DNA from: Photobacterium kishitanii
GTDB lineage: Bacteria > Pseudomonadota > Gammaproteobacteria > Enterobacterales > Vibrionaceae
NCBI RefSeq assembly: GCF_003026355.1
Contig: NZ_PYON01000018.1
Location: 1 to 64,000 of the forward strand
Length of the DNA stretch: 64,000 nt
Direction of reading: 5' to 3'
Shown: piece after piece, positions 37,008 through 45,729 of the stretch
Position numbering within the stretch: the first letter of the stretch is position 1
Layout of the letters: each line of letters starts with the position of its first letter
The notes under the pieces: generated by a model
The model's database searches: none
Seen by the model: only the letters and a program-made list of their open reading frames with translations
What the model was told of the DNA's origin: nothing
Position numbers and translations under genes: made by a program

Positions 37008-38287
37008 GCCGTCACCTCTTGTGCAGCCTCATTGGTGTCACTGCTGGTGGTAGGGGCTATCCAGTTGCGAACATCAATTTTGCCTGTGACTGCGGCTGAG
37101 ATAAGTGCGGTGCGACGTTCTTGAAGTAATTCAATACTATGTTGTGCTTTATTAGTTAGTTGTAAAATTTGTTTTTTGTATTTAGATATAAAATTAACTA
37201 ACTCATCTTGCTCTTCTTTATCGATCGAATAAGCAACTGGGATGTTTTTTAAAGAATCAGCTGTTAATTTGGGTTGTCGCATTCCTGAAATAAATAGATT
37301 TAAAGGAGTTAATTCAATACATTCGGCGAGTAAGGTAGCGTCAATATCAATAGGTTTTAATATATGCGCATGATTATTAACCCAAATTTTACCAGTAACA
37401 AATCGGGCAACAGGTTGTGTTCTGAGCATTAGATTCCAGCCATCTTCACATACAAGTATGAGATCATCATCAAATAAATAATCATCTACAAAATCGATAA
37501 CGCCTGAGGCTCCGTAATAAGGATATTGACCTTGCCTATTTCCTCTTATATTCGCTTCAATAGGGATACGAAATGCATCTAATGAGGTTGAACAATATGA
37601 GGTTTTTGTTACGACCCAATGCTCTGGCACTTCACCCAACCACTCAACCCCCGAATCTTTCATTGTTGCGTCAGGGTTTAGCCCTTTTGTGACCGCATGG
37701 CTAATCACCGCTTGGCGTTTTTCTTTTAGCAGTTCGATAAGTTGCTGCTGCTTTTCGATAAGCGTGTCGATTTTTGCCGTTTCGTAATCGAGAAAGACTG
37801 CGATTTGGGTTTGTTCTTCTACTGCTGGAAATACAACCTTAAATGGTGAAATCTGTGATGTTGACAACTGACCAATTGCTGAGCTTTCAACTTGAAAATC
37901 AATTACATCTTTTATGAAATAAGTAAAAAATTTTAAATTTAGCTTTTTTGTTGGTGATAATACGAGCAATCTAATAATTGCATCAAATGGATGATCTCTA
38001 TATACAGCATACCCAACCTCACCACGACCAGATACAGTGATACTGTTACCTTTGAAAAAAGGTTTACTGGTATAACCATAAACAGCCTTTTCATCGTTAG
38101 CATTTGTATATATGGGAAAAGGATGATCTTTATCTTTTTCCTCAGAAAAGTAATTTACTTTTAGATCTCCACCAGCTTTGATTTCAAATAATTTTGATAA
38201 AGATGCGGAATTCCAATGTTGTGGTATTTGATTAGCCCACTCAATCCCTGAATCTTGATATTCAGGATACGCTTGATACTTGCTCAT
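37004..38287 (-). CDS. hsdS: Type I restriction enzyme, specificity subunit
   Basis: 427 aa, two target recognition domains separated by conserved helices. The first TRD is about 20-165. The central spacer follows, with EEQTQIAVFLDYETAKIDTL and LLKEKRQAVISHAVTKGL. The second TRD is about 215-360, and the C-terminal helix contains LLQERRTALISAAVTGKIDV. Both TRDs are complete, so a bipartite target is expected, but the sequence recognised cannot be read from here. It overlaps hsdM by one base (TAATG) and hsdR by four. The TRDs look more AT-rich than the flanks, as is common when TRDs are exchanged. Confidence 0.93.
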   Translation of the reverse strand: MSKYQAYPEYQDSGIEWANQIPQHWNSASLSKLFEIKAGGDLKVNYFSEEKDKDHPFPIYTNANDEKAVYGYTSKPFFKGNSITVSGRGEVGYAVYRDHPFDAIIRLLVLSPTKKLNLKFFTYFIKDVIDFQVESSAIGQLSTSQISPFKVVFPAVEEQTQIAVFLDYETAKIDTLIEKQQQLIELLKEKRQAVISHAVTKGLNPDATMKDSGVEWLGEVPEHWVVTKTSYCSTSLDAFRIPIEANIRGNRQGQYPYYGASGVIDFVDDYLFDDDLILVCEDGWNLMLRTQPVARFVTGKIWVNNHAHILKPIDIDATLLAECIELTPLNLFISGMRQPKLTADSLKNIPVAYSIDKEEQDELVNFISKYKKQILQLTNKAQHSIELLQERRTALISAAVTGKIDVRNWIAPTTSSDTNEAAQEVTA

Positions 38288-40635
38288 TACGAACGTACCT
38301 CTTGAAGTAGGCTCATAATCTCATCACTGACCAGCACCAAATCTTCATCAATGGCTTCGAGCGCACGAGGTGGCTGATACACATAGAAATGGCGATTGAA
38401 TGGGATTTCATAACCTACAATGCCAATCTCACCATCTTTCTCATCACGCTTATCGACATTGATCCACGCATCGCTAACGTGTGGCAATACTTCACGCTTC
38501 ACGTAGGTCTCAATCAACTCTGTAGTGGTGATGTTTGAATCTAGCGGTACGTTTTCGTTATCACGTAGATCGCCATCTTGTTGGAACTCAACCACCTTGC
38601 CTTTGTACTCAAATGAGCCATATAGCGGCTGTGCGGTTTCTTTTAGTACCTTCTTCACCACAGGTTCGGCGTCTGGATTTTTGAACGAGACCGCATCAAA
38701 GAATTGCTTCTTCTCTTTGGCGTCAAACTTAATACCCGTTGTTTTTAATACGCCTTTCATGGTGATGTCGAATTGGTTGAAATCGTTGCTTACCACATCT
38801 CGACCACCAGCATTGTTGGCGACTGCCGCTTGTAGTTGTTGGGCTTTGTCCATTAGCGAGCGCTGGAATAACCACAACTTGCTGTCTAACAGGTCTTTGA
38901 TTTGTTTTTCTTTCAGCTCGCTAAACTCAGCTTTGATGAGTGCACGTACTTCGGTTTCGACTTCTGCTAGGTAGCCGTAGTTATCTTCGTTCCACGCTGT
39001 ACCAAACTCGTTATATAAACGATCCATTGGGGCATTAAGCGGTTTTGGTGCAAAGCGTAGGCTTTCAATCGCGGCATCGGTGATTTGTGCCGATAGACGC
39101 AATGGACGCTCAATGGTTAAGCGGCGGTAGCCAAAGTCGGTGCTGTTGAAAATCTTACTGGCGAATGTCTTTGGTGCTGCTGTTTTGCTGGTGGACGATT
39201 GACGACCACGATTGGATTTTTGCTCGACGGGTTTATCCAACTCACGAGCATCAACCACTTCAAAGTTCCCAAAGGTACGGGTGATGAGTTTGATGTCGTC
39301 TTCGCTCATTAGGTTACGTTTAGAGCCTAATGATTTACGCATCTTGCCACACAGGTTAGAGCTATCAATCAGTTGAACTTTGCCTTTACGCTCAGCCGCT
39401 TTCTTGTTGGACAGTACCCACACATAGGTCGCAATGCCCGTGTTGTAGAACATATCGGTCGGTAGGGCGATGATGCCTTCTAATAAATCCGCTTCAAGGA
39501 TGTAACGACGAATTTCGCTTTCACCGCTACCTGCACCACCAGTGAATAGTGGTGAGCCGTTGAGGATGATACCAATACGACCGCCATCATTTACGCTGCC
39601 ATCAACGTTATGAGTGTCACGCATCTTGCTGATAAGGTGCATCAAGAACAGTAATGAGCCATCAGACACACGGGGTAAACCTGCACCAAAGCGACCATCA
39701 AAACCTTTTAGGGTATGTTCGTCTTTGATTTCACCTTCAATTTTCTTCCAATCGACACCAAACGGTGGGTTAGACAGCATGTAATCAAATTGGTCGGCGG
39801 GCAGTTGGTCGTTCGATAGGGTATTACCGAGCTTGATACGGCTAACGTCTTGCCCTTTGATCAGCATGTCGGCTTTACAGATGGCGTAAGACTCAGGGTT
39901 TAGCTCCTGACCAAAGGCACGCATCACCGCTTTAGGGTTTAATTCGTGAACGTATTCCATGCCTGATGATAGGAAACCGCCTGTACCTGCCGTTGGATCA
40001 TAGATGGTACGGATAATGCCATCTTGAGTTAGGGCTTCATCGTCTTCCATGAATACTAATGATGTGGTTAAGCGAACGATATCACGAGGGGTAAAGTGCT
40101 CACCTGCGGTTTCATTAGAGCTTTCTGCAAAGCGGCGGATTAATTCTTCAAACACTAAGCCCATTTCATGGTTTGATACCTTGCTTGGGCTAAGGTCTGT
40201 GGTAGCGAATTTCTTTACCACTTTGAATAGTAGGTTTGCGTCATCCAATAAACCAACAAATTCATCAAACTTGAAGTGTTCAAAGATTTCACGAGCATCG
40301 GTAGAGAAACACTGAATGTAGTTTTCTAGGTTATCTTTAATGTCACTTTGACCCATCTTGCCGAGGTTCATCGGTGAGGTATTGAAGAACGACAAGCCAT
40401 TAGTAGCACGTAGGATCATTTTCTCCTGCGCTTCTTCTGGCAGGCTCATGGCTTTCACTTTGTCAGCTTGAGCAACAACAGCATCTTTGCTTTCTTCCAG
40501 TACGCACTCAAGGCGACGTAACAGGGTGAATGGCAGAATCACACGACCGTATTGAGATTGTTTGAAATCACCGCGAAGTAGGTCAGCAACAGACCAAATG
40601 AAGGCTGCGGTTTGGGTAAAATTAGAATTAGGCAT
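38287..40635 (-). CDS. hsdM: Type I restriction enzyme, DNA methyltransferase subunit
   Basis: 782 aa. The N-terminal HsdM helical domain covers about 5-140. The N6-adenine methylase core follows, with [12 protein letters not shown], the AdoMet motif [13 protein letters not shown] (about 217) and catalytic [10 protein letters not shown] (about 288). The product is about 250 aa longer than EcoKI HsdM owing to a C-terminal extension, a subfamily often paired with this HsdR type. AAGAAG precedes the ATG. It is first in a tightly overlapping hsdMSR operon. Confidence 0.95.
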   Translation of the reverse strand: MPNSNFTQTAAFIWSVADLLRGDFKQSQYGRVILPFTLLRRLECVLEESKDAVVAQADKVKAMSLPEEAQEKMILRATNGLSFFNTSPMNLGKMGQSDIKDNLENYIQCFSTDAREIFEHFKFDEFVGLLDDANLLFKVVKKFATTDLSPSKVSNHEMGLVFEELIRRFAESSNETAGEHFTPRDIVRLTTSLVFMEDDEALTQDGIIRTIYDPTAGTGGFLSSGMEYVHELNPKAVMRAFGQELNPESYAICKADMLIKGQDVSRIKLGNTLSNDQLPADQFDYMLSNPPFGVDWKKIEGEIKDEHTLKGFDGRFGAGLPRVSDGSLLFLMHLISKMRDTHNVDGSVNDGGRIGIILNGSPLFTGGAGSGESEIRRYILEADLLEGIIALPTDMFYNTGIATYVWVLSNKKAAERKGKVQLIDSSNLCGKMRKSLGSKRNLMSEDDIKLITRTFGNFEVVDARELDKPVEQKSNRGRQSSTSKTAAPKTFASKIFNSTDFGYRRLTIERPLRLSAQITDAAIESLRFAPKPLNAPMDRLYNEFGTAWNEDNYGYLAEVETEVRALIKAEFSELKEKQIKDLLDSKLWLFQRSLMDKAQQLQAAVANNAGGRDVVSNDFNQFDITMKGVLKTTGIKFDAKEKKQFFDAVSFKNPDAEPVVKKVLKETAQPLYGSFEYKGKVVEFQQDGDLRDNENVPLDSNITTTELIETYVKREVLPHVSDAWINVDKRDEKDGEIGIVGYEIPFNRHFYVYQPPRALEAIDEDLVLVSDEIMSLLQEVRS

Positions 40636-40704
40636 GAGGGCTTCTTAATCAAAGTGACAATAAGATAATTGCGCGCATTGTAGCAGAAGGGGTCATGGTG
40701 AACA

Positions 40705-40741
40705 TCCACCAGCATCTCGAATTGGATGGTTTGCTGGTGGA
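40705..40741 (-). promoter_or_regulatory. Inverted repeat upstream of hsdM
   Basis: TCCACCAGCA and TGCTGGTGGA form a perfect 10-bp inverted repeat with a 17-base spacer, 70 bases before the hsdM start. There is no T-run. It may be an operator or an mRNA hairpin controlling hsd expression. Confidence 0.5.
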
Positions 40742-40751
40742 CGAATAATTA

Positions 40752-41321
40752 TTATTTTATGTCTAAGGCTGTACCTTTAAGAGGGTTATGTTTATTAAGC
40801 CAATTATCGAGGTATTCCCGTTGTGGTTTGCTTAATTCACCATTGTAACTACTAGGCGTTAACTGAGGCAGGTAAACGGTAAAGCTAAGGTGCGAGCTGT
40901 GTTGTTCTTGGTAATAACGGTCTAAGGCTATTTGCAACATCAATAATTCATTGGCTGAGGTTAATTCCATGATTTGATACTTGAGCATTTCAAGCGGTAT
41001 ACGATCTACATCAATTAAATGAAACACCTGTTGCCAGTCGATAGGTTCAGTGGTCATTAGCGCATGTAGTTGTTTAAAGCATCGGTATGCCCGTTGTTGG
41101 TAATGTATGGGTATAAGTTTATCAAAGTACCAACAGGGGAATTGTTTTAAGGCATTGAGGCGAGATGCCATCTTCCCTTGTTCTGTTTTTGCCCCTGTTG
41201 ACTTTCCACCATGCAGTTTGCATCTTCCATTGCGCTTATTGCCTTTACGCTTACAAGGTTCGCCACTACGGGTTTTTGCACCACACAATGGTAATGATTC
41301 AAGGTTAAACCGTTTGTTCAT
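40752..41321 (-). CDS. HGGxSTG domain protein of mobile elements
   Basis: 189 aa; AGGAG lies eight bases before the ATG. The N-terminus has a cysteine/histidine motif CGAKTRSGEPCKRKGNKRNG followed by CKLHGGKSTGAKT, the HGGxSTG signature found in many phage and island proteins and likely a small zinc-binding module. The rest is helical without a known domain (residues 60-189). The function is unknown. It is upstream of hsdM on the same strand and could be cotranscribed with it. Confidence 0.7.
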   Translation of the reverse strand: MNKRFNLESLPLCGAKTRSGEPCKRKGNKRNGRCKLHGGKSTGAKTEQGKMASRLNALKQFPCWYFDKLIPIHYQQRAYRCFKQLHALMTTEPIDWQQVFHLIDVDRIPLEMLKYQIMELTSANELLMLQIALDRYYQEQHSSHLSFTVYLPQLTPSSYNGELSKPQREYLDNWLNKHNPLKGTALDIK

Positions 41322-41412
41322 TAGGTTGGCTCCTATAAGTGCGCATTATGCTGGTGGGCTAATTGCGCAGTTATTGGTTCGGTTCATGGGGTTTGTTTGA
41401 AGAAAAATTAAT

Positions 41413-41607
41413 TTAATGACCACTTGTTAGCTTTAAAGGTGTGTCATTCAATAGCATGGCTTTCAGATTTTGACTGAATTGTTCAACCTTTTGTACGTAT
41501 TGCGGGGTTTGTTTGTTATAGCTAGGGGTTGAGAGCAAAACCAGCATTTCTGTTATTGGGGCTATAGGATTAGATTGGGCGTTATTAAATATTTTATTAG
41601 TGACCAT
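41413..41607 (-). CDS. Hypothetical protein, 64 aa
   Basis: A short frame beginning MVTNKIFNNAQSNPIAPITE, with a weak TTTGAG upstream of the ATG. No domain or motif is recognised. It fills the gap between the HGGxSTG gene and the Rep-like gene in the same direction, which is the main support for it being coding. Confidence 0.4.
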   Translation of the reverse strand: MVTNKIFNNAQSNPIAPITEMLVLLSTPSYNKQTPQYVQKVEQFSQNLKAMLLNDTPLKLTSGH

Positions 41608-41702
41608 TTTAATTACTCAAAGCATGGTAGATATATATAGATGAGGCTCATTTTGACCCCATAAACAATCGAAAAACGGCTTGTTAAGGCGTCTAAAACA
41701 TC

Positions 41703-41774
41703 CCATAAATCATTTTAAAGTGGTGATGAGTTCACCTTTTGGTGTTTATCAGCGACCTTAAATTAGATTTATGG
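41703..41774. repeat. Nested inverted repeats in an island intergenic gap
   Basis: An outer perfect 9-bp pair CCATAAATC/GATTTATGG encloses an inner GGTGA-TGAGT-TCACC hairpin. The 41608-41788 gap otherwise holds nothing recognisable. It may be a regulatory or replication-related structure. Confidence 0.45.
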
Positions 41775-41788
41775 AGCTATTGAGAGCC

Positions 41789-42199
41789 TCAAAAACGTAA
41801 AGAACGTTTTTTGTATGTGACTACGCCATCGTCAAAACGAATATTGGCTGGTGGCTCATCAATATCTAGCCATGACAGCGCATATAAAATTGGCTGTTTA
41901 TGAAAATGTTGTGCTCTACTGATACGAATCCAATCATGTTTTTCTAGCTCATCACGACACTTGTATAAACGTTTTTTCTTCCATCCCCATTCTTGCATGA
42001 TAGAAAGTGTTGCTTTTAGCGTGCCATTATTGAAGCCCGTATATTGTTTCGTTATAAGCCAAAGTAATGCCTGTGCGTCATGATTTAATGTTTTGTAGTC
42101 TGGATGGTCGAAAATTTGATGCAATGCTTTAGTAAAACGCTCACTATTTTTATGGCGTCCATTTGGAAGCATACCTTTACTATTAGCTTTTCTTCCCAT
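41789..42199 (-). CDS. Winged-helix/Rep-like island protein, 136 aa
   Basis: The protein starts MGRKANSKGMLPNGRHKNSE and is basic. The middle (about 40-95) reads like a winged helix: LNHDAQALLWLITKQYTGFN, then TLSIMQEWGWKKKRLYKCRDEL, as in small replication-initiation or DNA-binding proteins of integrative elements. No catalytic motif is seen. It begins two bases after alpA, so they form one transcript. It may start replication of the excised element or regulate it; this is inferred. Confidence 0.55.
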   Translation of the reverse strand: MGRKANSKGMLPNGRHKNSERFTKALHQIFDHPDYKTLNHDAQALLWLITKQYTGFNNGTLKATLSIMQEWGWKKKRLYKCRDELEKHDWIRISRAQHFHKQPILYALSWLDIDEPPANIRFDDGVVTYKKRSLRF

Positions 42200-42201
42200 G
42201 A

Positions 42202-42408
42202 TTAACGAGCCTCAATCCATGCTAAAAGCTCACTAAGCCGCCATGCGCAGCTTCTAGCACCAAGATGAATACGAGCAGGGAATAGGCCTTTTTTTTCTAA
42301 TTGATAGCACTGGGCACGACTAATAGACGTGATCAAACGCCGCTCATCTTCTCTAATAAGACGTTCGGTAGTAATCGTTGCATTTTTAGGGCTGAAAGTT
42401 GATGTCAT
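42202..42408 (-). CDS. AlpA-family transcriptional regulator
   Basis: 68 aa from ATG 42408, seven bases after GAGGA; an upstream ATG at 42432 has none. The HTH region SISRAQCYQLEKKGLFPARI and HLGARSCAWRLSELLAWIEAR match the AlpA/MerR-like family of prophage and island regulators that control integrase and excision. It sits near the right end of the island and heads a pair with the Rep-like gene. Confidence 0.85.
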   Translation of the reverse strand: MTSTFSPKNATITTERLIREDERRLITSISRAQCYQLEKKGLFPARIHLGARSCAWRLSELLAWIEAR

Positions 42409-42495
42409 CAGATAATCCTCTTTTGATTTCATATGTATTCAATGGAATTCATTATGAATAAAGGGAAATACTGATGCTCGACAGCCGCTAGCGAT

Positions 42496-43080
42496 TTAGA
42501 TTAAATTTGGGTTTTGTTTAAAAAATGCTTCTAGCAGTGGAAGTGCTGCCGCGCAACTTCGGCCTCGACTTAAGATATACTCAGGTACAAGACCCGTTAA
42601 TGCTTTTCGGATAATGCTAACTGAAGGAATAGGTAAGCTTACGAATAAGTAATTCCCAAGGTATTGGAGTAGCGCACCTACTTTCACACGTTGGCCACCT
42701 GTAAATTCGACAAACTTTATAACTGCTTGTACAAGTTTTTCGATGAACGGGCGTTTAGCCATATAGCTAACTCGACCACCATAAATAACCTGCACAATAC
42801 TCGTTATAGCTCGCTTCAATGCTGATGTTATGGGGTGGCAAGTCCTTATATACTGCTGGATGTCTTTATGACGTAAGACACGCTGGTAGATATCATCTCT
42901 ATACTGCAAGTGTTCTTCTTTTACTGTTGCATAAGTAATTGCACGAATAGTTTGAGTGATAGCATTGAGTGGGCTTGGGATCTGCTCAAGTTCTGATGAC
43001 ATTAGCACGCGATGACTGAATAATTCGGGGCTATCTTGTATTTTGCTTATGTCGATATGAATAAAGCTAGTATTCGTCAT
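42496..43080 (-). CDS. Unknown island protein, 194 aa
   Basis: I do not recognise this protein. It is mostly helical, with a basic central part (MAKRPFIEKLVQAVIKF) and no catalytic, membrane or metal-binding motif. It starts at ATG 43080 with only a weak TAAG upstream. It is the last gene before attR and lies upstream of alpA on the same strand. Its position beside the attachment site is where excision or replication accessory genes are often found. Confidence 0.6.
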   Translation of the reverse strand: MTNTSFIHIDISKIQDSPELFSHRVLMSSELEQIPSPLNAITQTIRAITYATVKEEHLQYRDDIYQRVLRHKDIQQYIRTCHPITSALKRAITSIVQVIYGGRVSYMAKRPFIEKLVQAVIKFVEFTGGQRVKVGALLQYLGNYLFVSLPIPSVSIIRKALTGLVPEYILSRGRSCAAALPLLEAFFKQNPNLI

Positions 43081-43102
43081 TATTTTACGTCTTACTTTGG
43101 AT

Positions 43103-43148
43103 GGGTATAAGGGGTAAACAAATATTCAGGGGTACATATGAGGGTACA
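43103..43148. repeat. Integrase arm-type repeats, right end
   Basis: GGGTACA at 43130-43136 and 43142-43148, again 12 bases apart and in the same orientation as at the left end. Two weaker relatives (GGGTATA 43103, GGGTAAA 43112) precede them. Confidence 0.7.
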
Positions 43149-43155
43149 TATAAAC

Positions 43156-43193
43156 AAAAAGCCATTTCCATGCGAATGAAAATGGCTTTCTTT
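43156..43193. terminator. Island-borne terminator for fis
   Basis: AGCCATTTCCAT pairs with ATGAAAATGGCT. On the minus strand the A-run at 43155-43159 supplies the T-run. It is a diverged cousin of the terminator at 30760-30798 and sits the same distance from the att repeat. Confidence 0.8.
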
Positions 43194-43215
43194 ACAACAC
43201 TTTAGTCACTTTTGA

Positions 43216-43512
43216 CTAGTTCATGCCGTATTTCTTAAGCTTCTTACGTAGCGTACCACGGTTGATACCCATCATGGTTGCAGCGCGAGTTTGGTTACCA
43301 CGAGTGTACTGCATGATAGTGTCTAGTAGTGGTTGTTCAACTTCTGCCAGCACAAGCTCGTACAGATCGTCGACTTCCTGACCATTTAATTGAGCAAGGT
43401 AGTTTTTAAGGGATGCCTTCACTGAATCACGTAATGGTTTCTGTGTGATTTGGTCTTGTGAAGTTACAGTTGTTACTGTTAACGCTTCGGAAGTCAGATT
43501 TTGTTCGAACAT
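43216..43512 (-). CDS. fis: Nucleoid protein Fis
   Basis: 98 aa, the exact family length. The N-terminal beta-hairpin region precedes the dimer helices (about 27-70, with [18 protein letters not shown]). The C-terminal HTH has [18 protein letters not shown]. Fis bends DNA, activates rRNA promoters and aids site-specific recombinases. The final codons carry the island attachment repeat but code for the normal C-terminus. It follows dusB by 23 bases, the conserved operon. Confidence 0.97.
   Translation of the reverse strand: MFEQNLTSEALTVTTVTSQDQITQKPLRDSVKASLKNYLAQLNGQEVDDLYELVLAEVEQPLLDTIMQYTRGNQTRAATMMGINRGTLRKKLKKYGMN
43217..43231. repeat. attR: 15-bp direct repeat within the fis 3' end
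   Basis: TAGTTCATGCCGTAT, identical to 30823-30837. It covers the last codons and stop of fis, so the gene stays intact after integration. Confidence 0.85.
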
Positions 43513-43535
43513 AATTCTGTAAGCTCTTCTAGTAT

Positions 43536-44501
43536 TTATGCAACGTTTTCGAAGTAGCCTTGCAGCGCATCGATTTGCTGTTGAGCATCCTCGAGTGCGT
43601 TGAAGGTCCGGCGGAAATCACCTGCTGGTGCATGCTCTTTCAAATACCAAGACACGTGTTTACGTGCAATGCGTAATCCTAGGTAATCACCATAAAATTG
43701 GTGAAGTTCCTTAACATGACCCAACATAATTTCACTGATTTCGTCAATTGACGGTGCAGCGAGGTGTTCACCGGTTGTTAAGTAATGGTGGATTTCTCTA
43801 AAAATCCACGGCTTCCCTTGTGCAGGTCGGCCAATCATTAGAGCGTCGGCACCGGTATAATCCAGTACAAAGCGTGCCTTCTCCGGGCTATCGATATCAC
43901 CGTTAGCGATAACTGGGATTGAGATGGCTTGTTTCACCGCTCTAATGTAGTCATATTCCGCTTCACCTTTGTACATGCAAGCCTTGGTACGTCCATGAAG
44001 GGCGAGGGCCTGTATGCCGCATTGTTCGGCGAGTTTAGCTATGTTGACACAGTTCCTGTTGTCCAGATCCCAGCCCGTACGGGTTTTAAGCGTAACAGGC
44101 ACATCTACTGCGTCCACCACTGTTCGAAGAATATCTTCAATAAGATTGGGATACTGCAGTAGCGCAGAACCGGCTAATCGTTTATTTACTTTCTTGGCTG
44201 GGCATCCCATGTTGATATCGATGATTTGCGCACCGTTTTCAACACTGAATTGCGCAGCTTCGGCCATCAATTTTGGATCAGCCCCTGCTATCTGAACCGA
44301 ACGAATCCCTGATTCACCTTCATGAACCATGCGATTGAGCGATTTAGACGTCTTCCAGAGATCTGGATTTGACGACATCATCTCGCTAACTGCCATGCCT
44401 GCACCGTAGCGAAGGCATAATTCACGAAATGGCCGATCGGTCACACCCGCCATTGGCGCGACTATCAGTTGGTTTTTAAGTTGATATGGACCGATATGCA
44501 A
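43536..44501 (-). CDS. dusB: tRNA-dihydrouridine synthase B
   Basis: 321 aa. A FMN-binding TIM barrel starts with [19 protein letters not shown]. The catalytic Cys lies in [20 protein letters not shown] (about residue 100), and TRTGWD and [17 protein letters not shown] follow. The C-terminal helical tRNA-binding domain is after about 245. It reduces uridine in the tRNA D-loop. It is the first gene of dusB-fis; the 44502-44677 gap upstream should hold the fis promoter. Confidence 0.97.
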   Translation of the reverse strand: MHIGPYQLKNQLIVAPMAGVTDRPFRELCLRYGAGMAVSEMMSSNPDLWKTSKSLNRMVHEGESGIRSVQIAGADPKLMAEAAQFSVENGAQIIDINMGCPAKKVNKRLAGSALLQYPNLIEDILRTVVDAVDVPVTLKTRTGWDLDNRNCVNIAKLAEQCGIQALALHGRTKACMYKGEAEYDYIRAVKQAISIPVIANGDIDSPEKARFVLDYTGADALMIGRPAQGKPWIFREIHHYLTTGEHLAAPSIDEISEIMLGHVKELHQFYGDYLGLRIARKHVSWYLKEHAPAGDFRRTFNALEDAQQQIDALQGYFENVA

Positions 44502-44677
44502 AATGTCTCTACCTGACTATGCCAGTAAGGGCGCGCATTTTACGCATTTTTTACGCCGCTGAAAAGGCCAATAATTGAGCATGATGATTTTGTTTGTCAA
44601 AATCGTATGATTTTCAATCAATTGACCCGATAAATTAATTAATAATAATCAACAGCAGCAACCAATTACCGTAAATT

Positions 44678-45562
44678 TTATGCTTTATGACCCGAGATAC
44701 GACACCACTCTTCGCGTGCCATTACTGGATCTAATGTGATTTCATCGCTGTAATAGGTCGCAACATCTTGGGCTTGGCTCTCAAGTACACCAGAGATTGC
44801 AAGATCACCACCATTTTTAACCAAGCTCTTAATCACTGGCGATAATTCACGCAGTGGGCCGGCTAGAATGTTAGCAACTACCACGTCAGCTTGAATGCCT
44901 TGTGGTTGATCTTGGGGTAGATAGAGCTCTAGATTGTCTGAAACGCCATTGCGCTCAGCATTATCACGAGAAGCTAAAATAGCCTGTGGATCGATATCAA
45001 TACCGATCACTTTTGCTGCGCCTAATTTAAGCGCGGCAATGGCTAAAATGCCTGAACCACAACCAAAATCGATAATGGTTTTACCAGTTAAATCTTGGCC
45101 GTCTAACCACTCAAGACACAATGATGTGGTTGGGTGAGTACCGGTACCAAATGCTAAACCTGGGTCTAACAAGACATTAACGGCATTTGGTTCAGGTGCT
45201 TCACGCCAACTTGGGCAAATCCATAAACGGCGACCAAAACGCATTGGGTGGAAATTATCCATCCACTCACGTTCCCAATCTTTATCTTCTAACTGCTCGA
45301 TTTTATAAGCAAAATCATCAGCAATTAGCGGGCTGTTTTTTAGCATGTTCAGCACGAAATCCATGTCGGCTTCAGCATCATACAAACCAATTACGTCAGT
45401 ATCACCCCATAAACGGGTTTCACCTGGCATAGGCTCGAAAACTGGCGTGTCTTGTGCGTCAAGGAAAGTGGCGGATAGAGCACCAGTCTCTTCCATTAGC
45501 ATGTCGCCAATTGCTTCTGCGTTCTCTGCAGTAGCGTTCAGTTTAATTTGAATCCAAGGCAT
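44678..45562 (-). CDS. prmA: Ribosomal protein L11 methyltransferase
   Basis: 294 aa. The N-terminal substrate-binding domain (about 1-100) starts [16 protein letters not shown]. The class I AdoMet domain has [15 protein letters not shown] and [18 protein letters not shown], followed by [10 protein letters not shown]. PrmA trimethylates L11, whose gene rplK is in this same window. The position next to dusB-fis and panF is conserved. Confidence 0.97.
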   Translation of the reverse strand: MPWIQIKLNATAENAEAIGDMLMEETGALSATFLDAQDTPVFEPMPGETRLWGDTDVIGLYDAEADMDFVLNMLKNSPLIADDFAYKIEQLEDKDWEREWMDNFHPMRFGRRLWICPSWREAPEPNAVNVLLDPGLAFGTGTHPTTSLCLEWLDGQDLTGKTIIDFGCGSGILAIAALKLGAAKVIGIDIDPQAILASRDNAERNGVSDNLELYLPQDQPQGIQADVVVANILAGPLRELSPVIKSLVKNGGDLAISGVLESQAQDVATYYSDEITLDPVMAREEWCRISGHKA

Positions 45563-45655
45563 GGGTTATTCGCTTATTTTGTGACTACTTGAACATAGGG
45601 GGCGCAGTCTAGCATGAAATTTCACCAATCCCCATTAGCAGATGCTAAACAATAG

Positions 45656-45689
45656 ATAAAAAAAAGAGCGTATCGGCAGATACGCTCTT
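45656..45689 (-). terminator. Terminator of panF
   Basis: AAGAGCGTATC-GGCA-GATACGCTCTT with eight T following on the minus strand. Confidence 0.88.
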
Positions 45690-45729
45690 GGTTATTTTTA
45701 GTTATGTTGGCGAAATTAACCGTAAAAGA

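Noticed and set aside
38525-38974. 149-aa plus-strand ORF opposite hsdM
   Set aside because: Fully antisense to a well-supported gene, low-complexity Ser/Thr-rich product and no ribosome binding site.
38287-40635. HsdM fused to an extra enzyme because of its 782-aa length
   Set aside because: The C-terminal extension shows no catalytic motif, and long HsdM proteins of this kind form a known subfamily.
30823-43231. Prophage
   Set aside because: No capsid, portal, terminase, tail or lysis gene is present; integrase plus AlpA plus restriction genes fits a small integrative element.
43216-43231. Disruption of fis by the island
   Set aside because: The att repeat restores the identical last codons and stop, and the protein keeps its full 98 residues and normal C-terminus.
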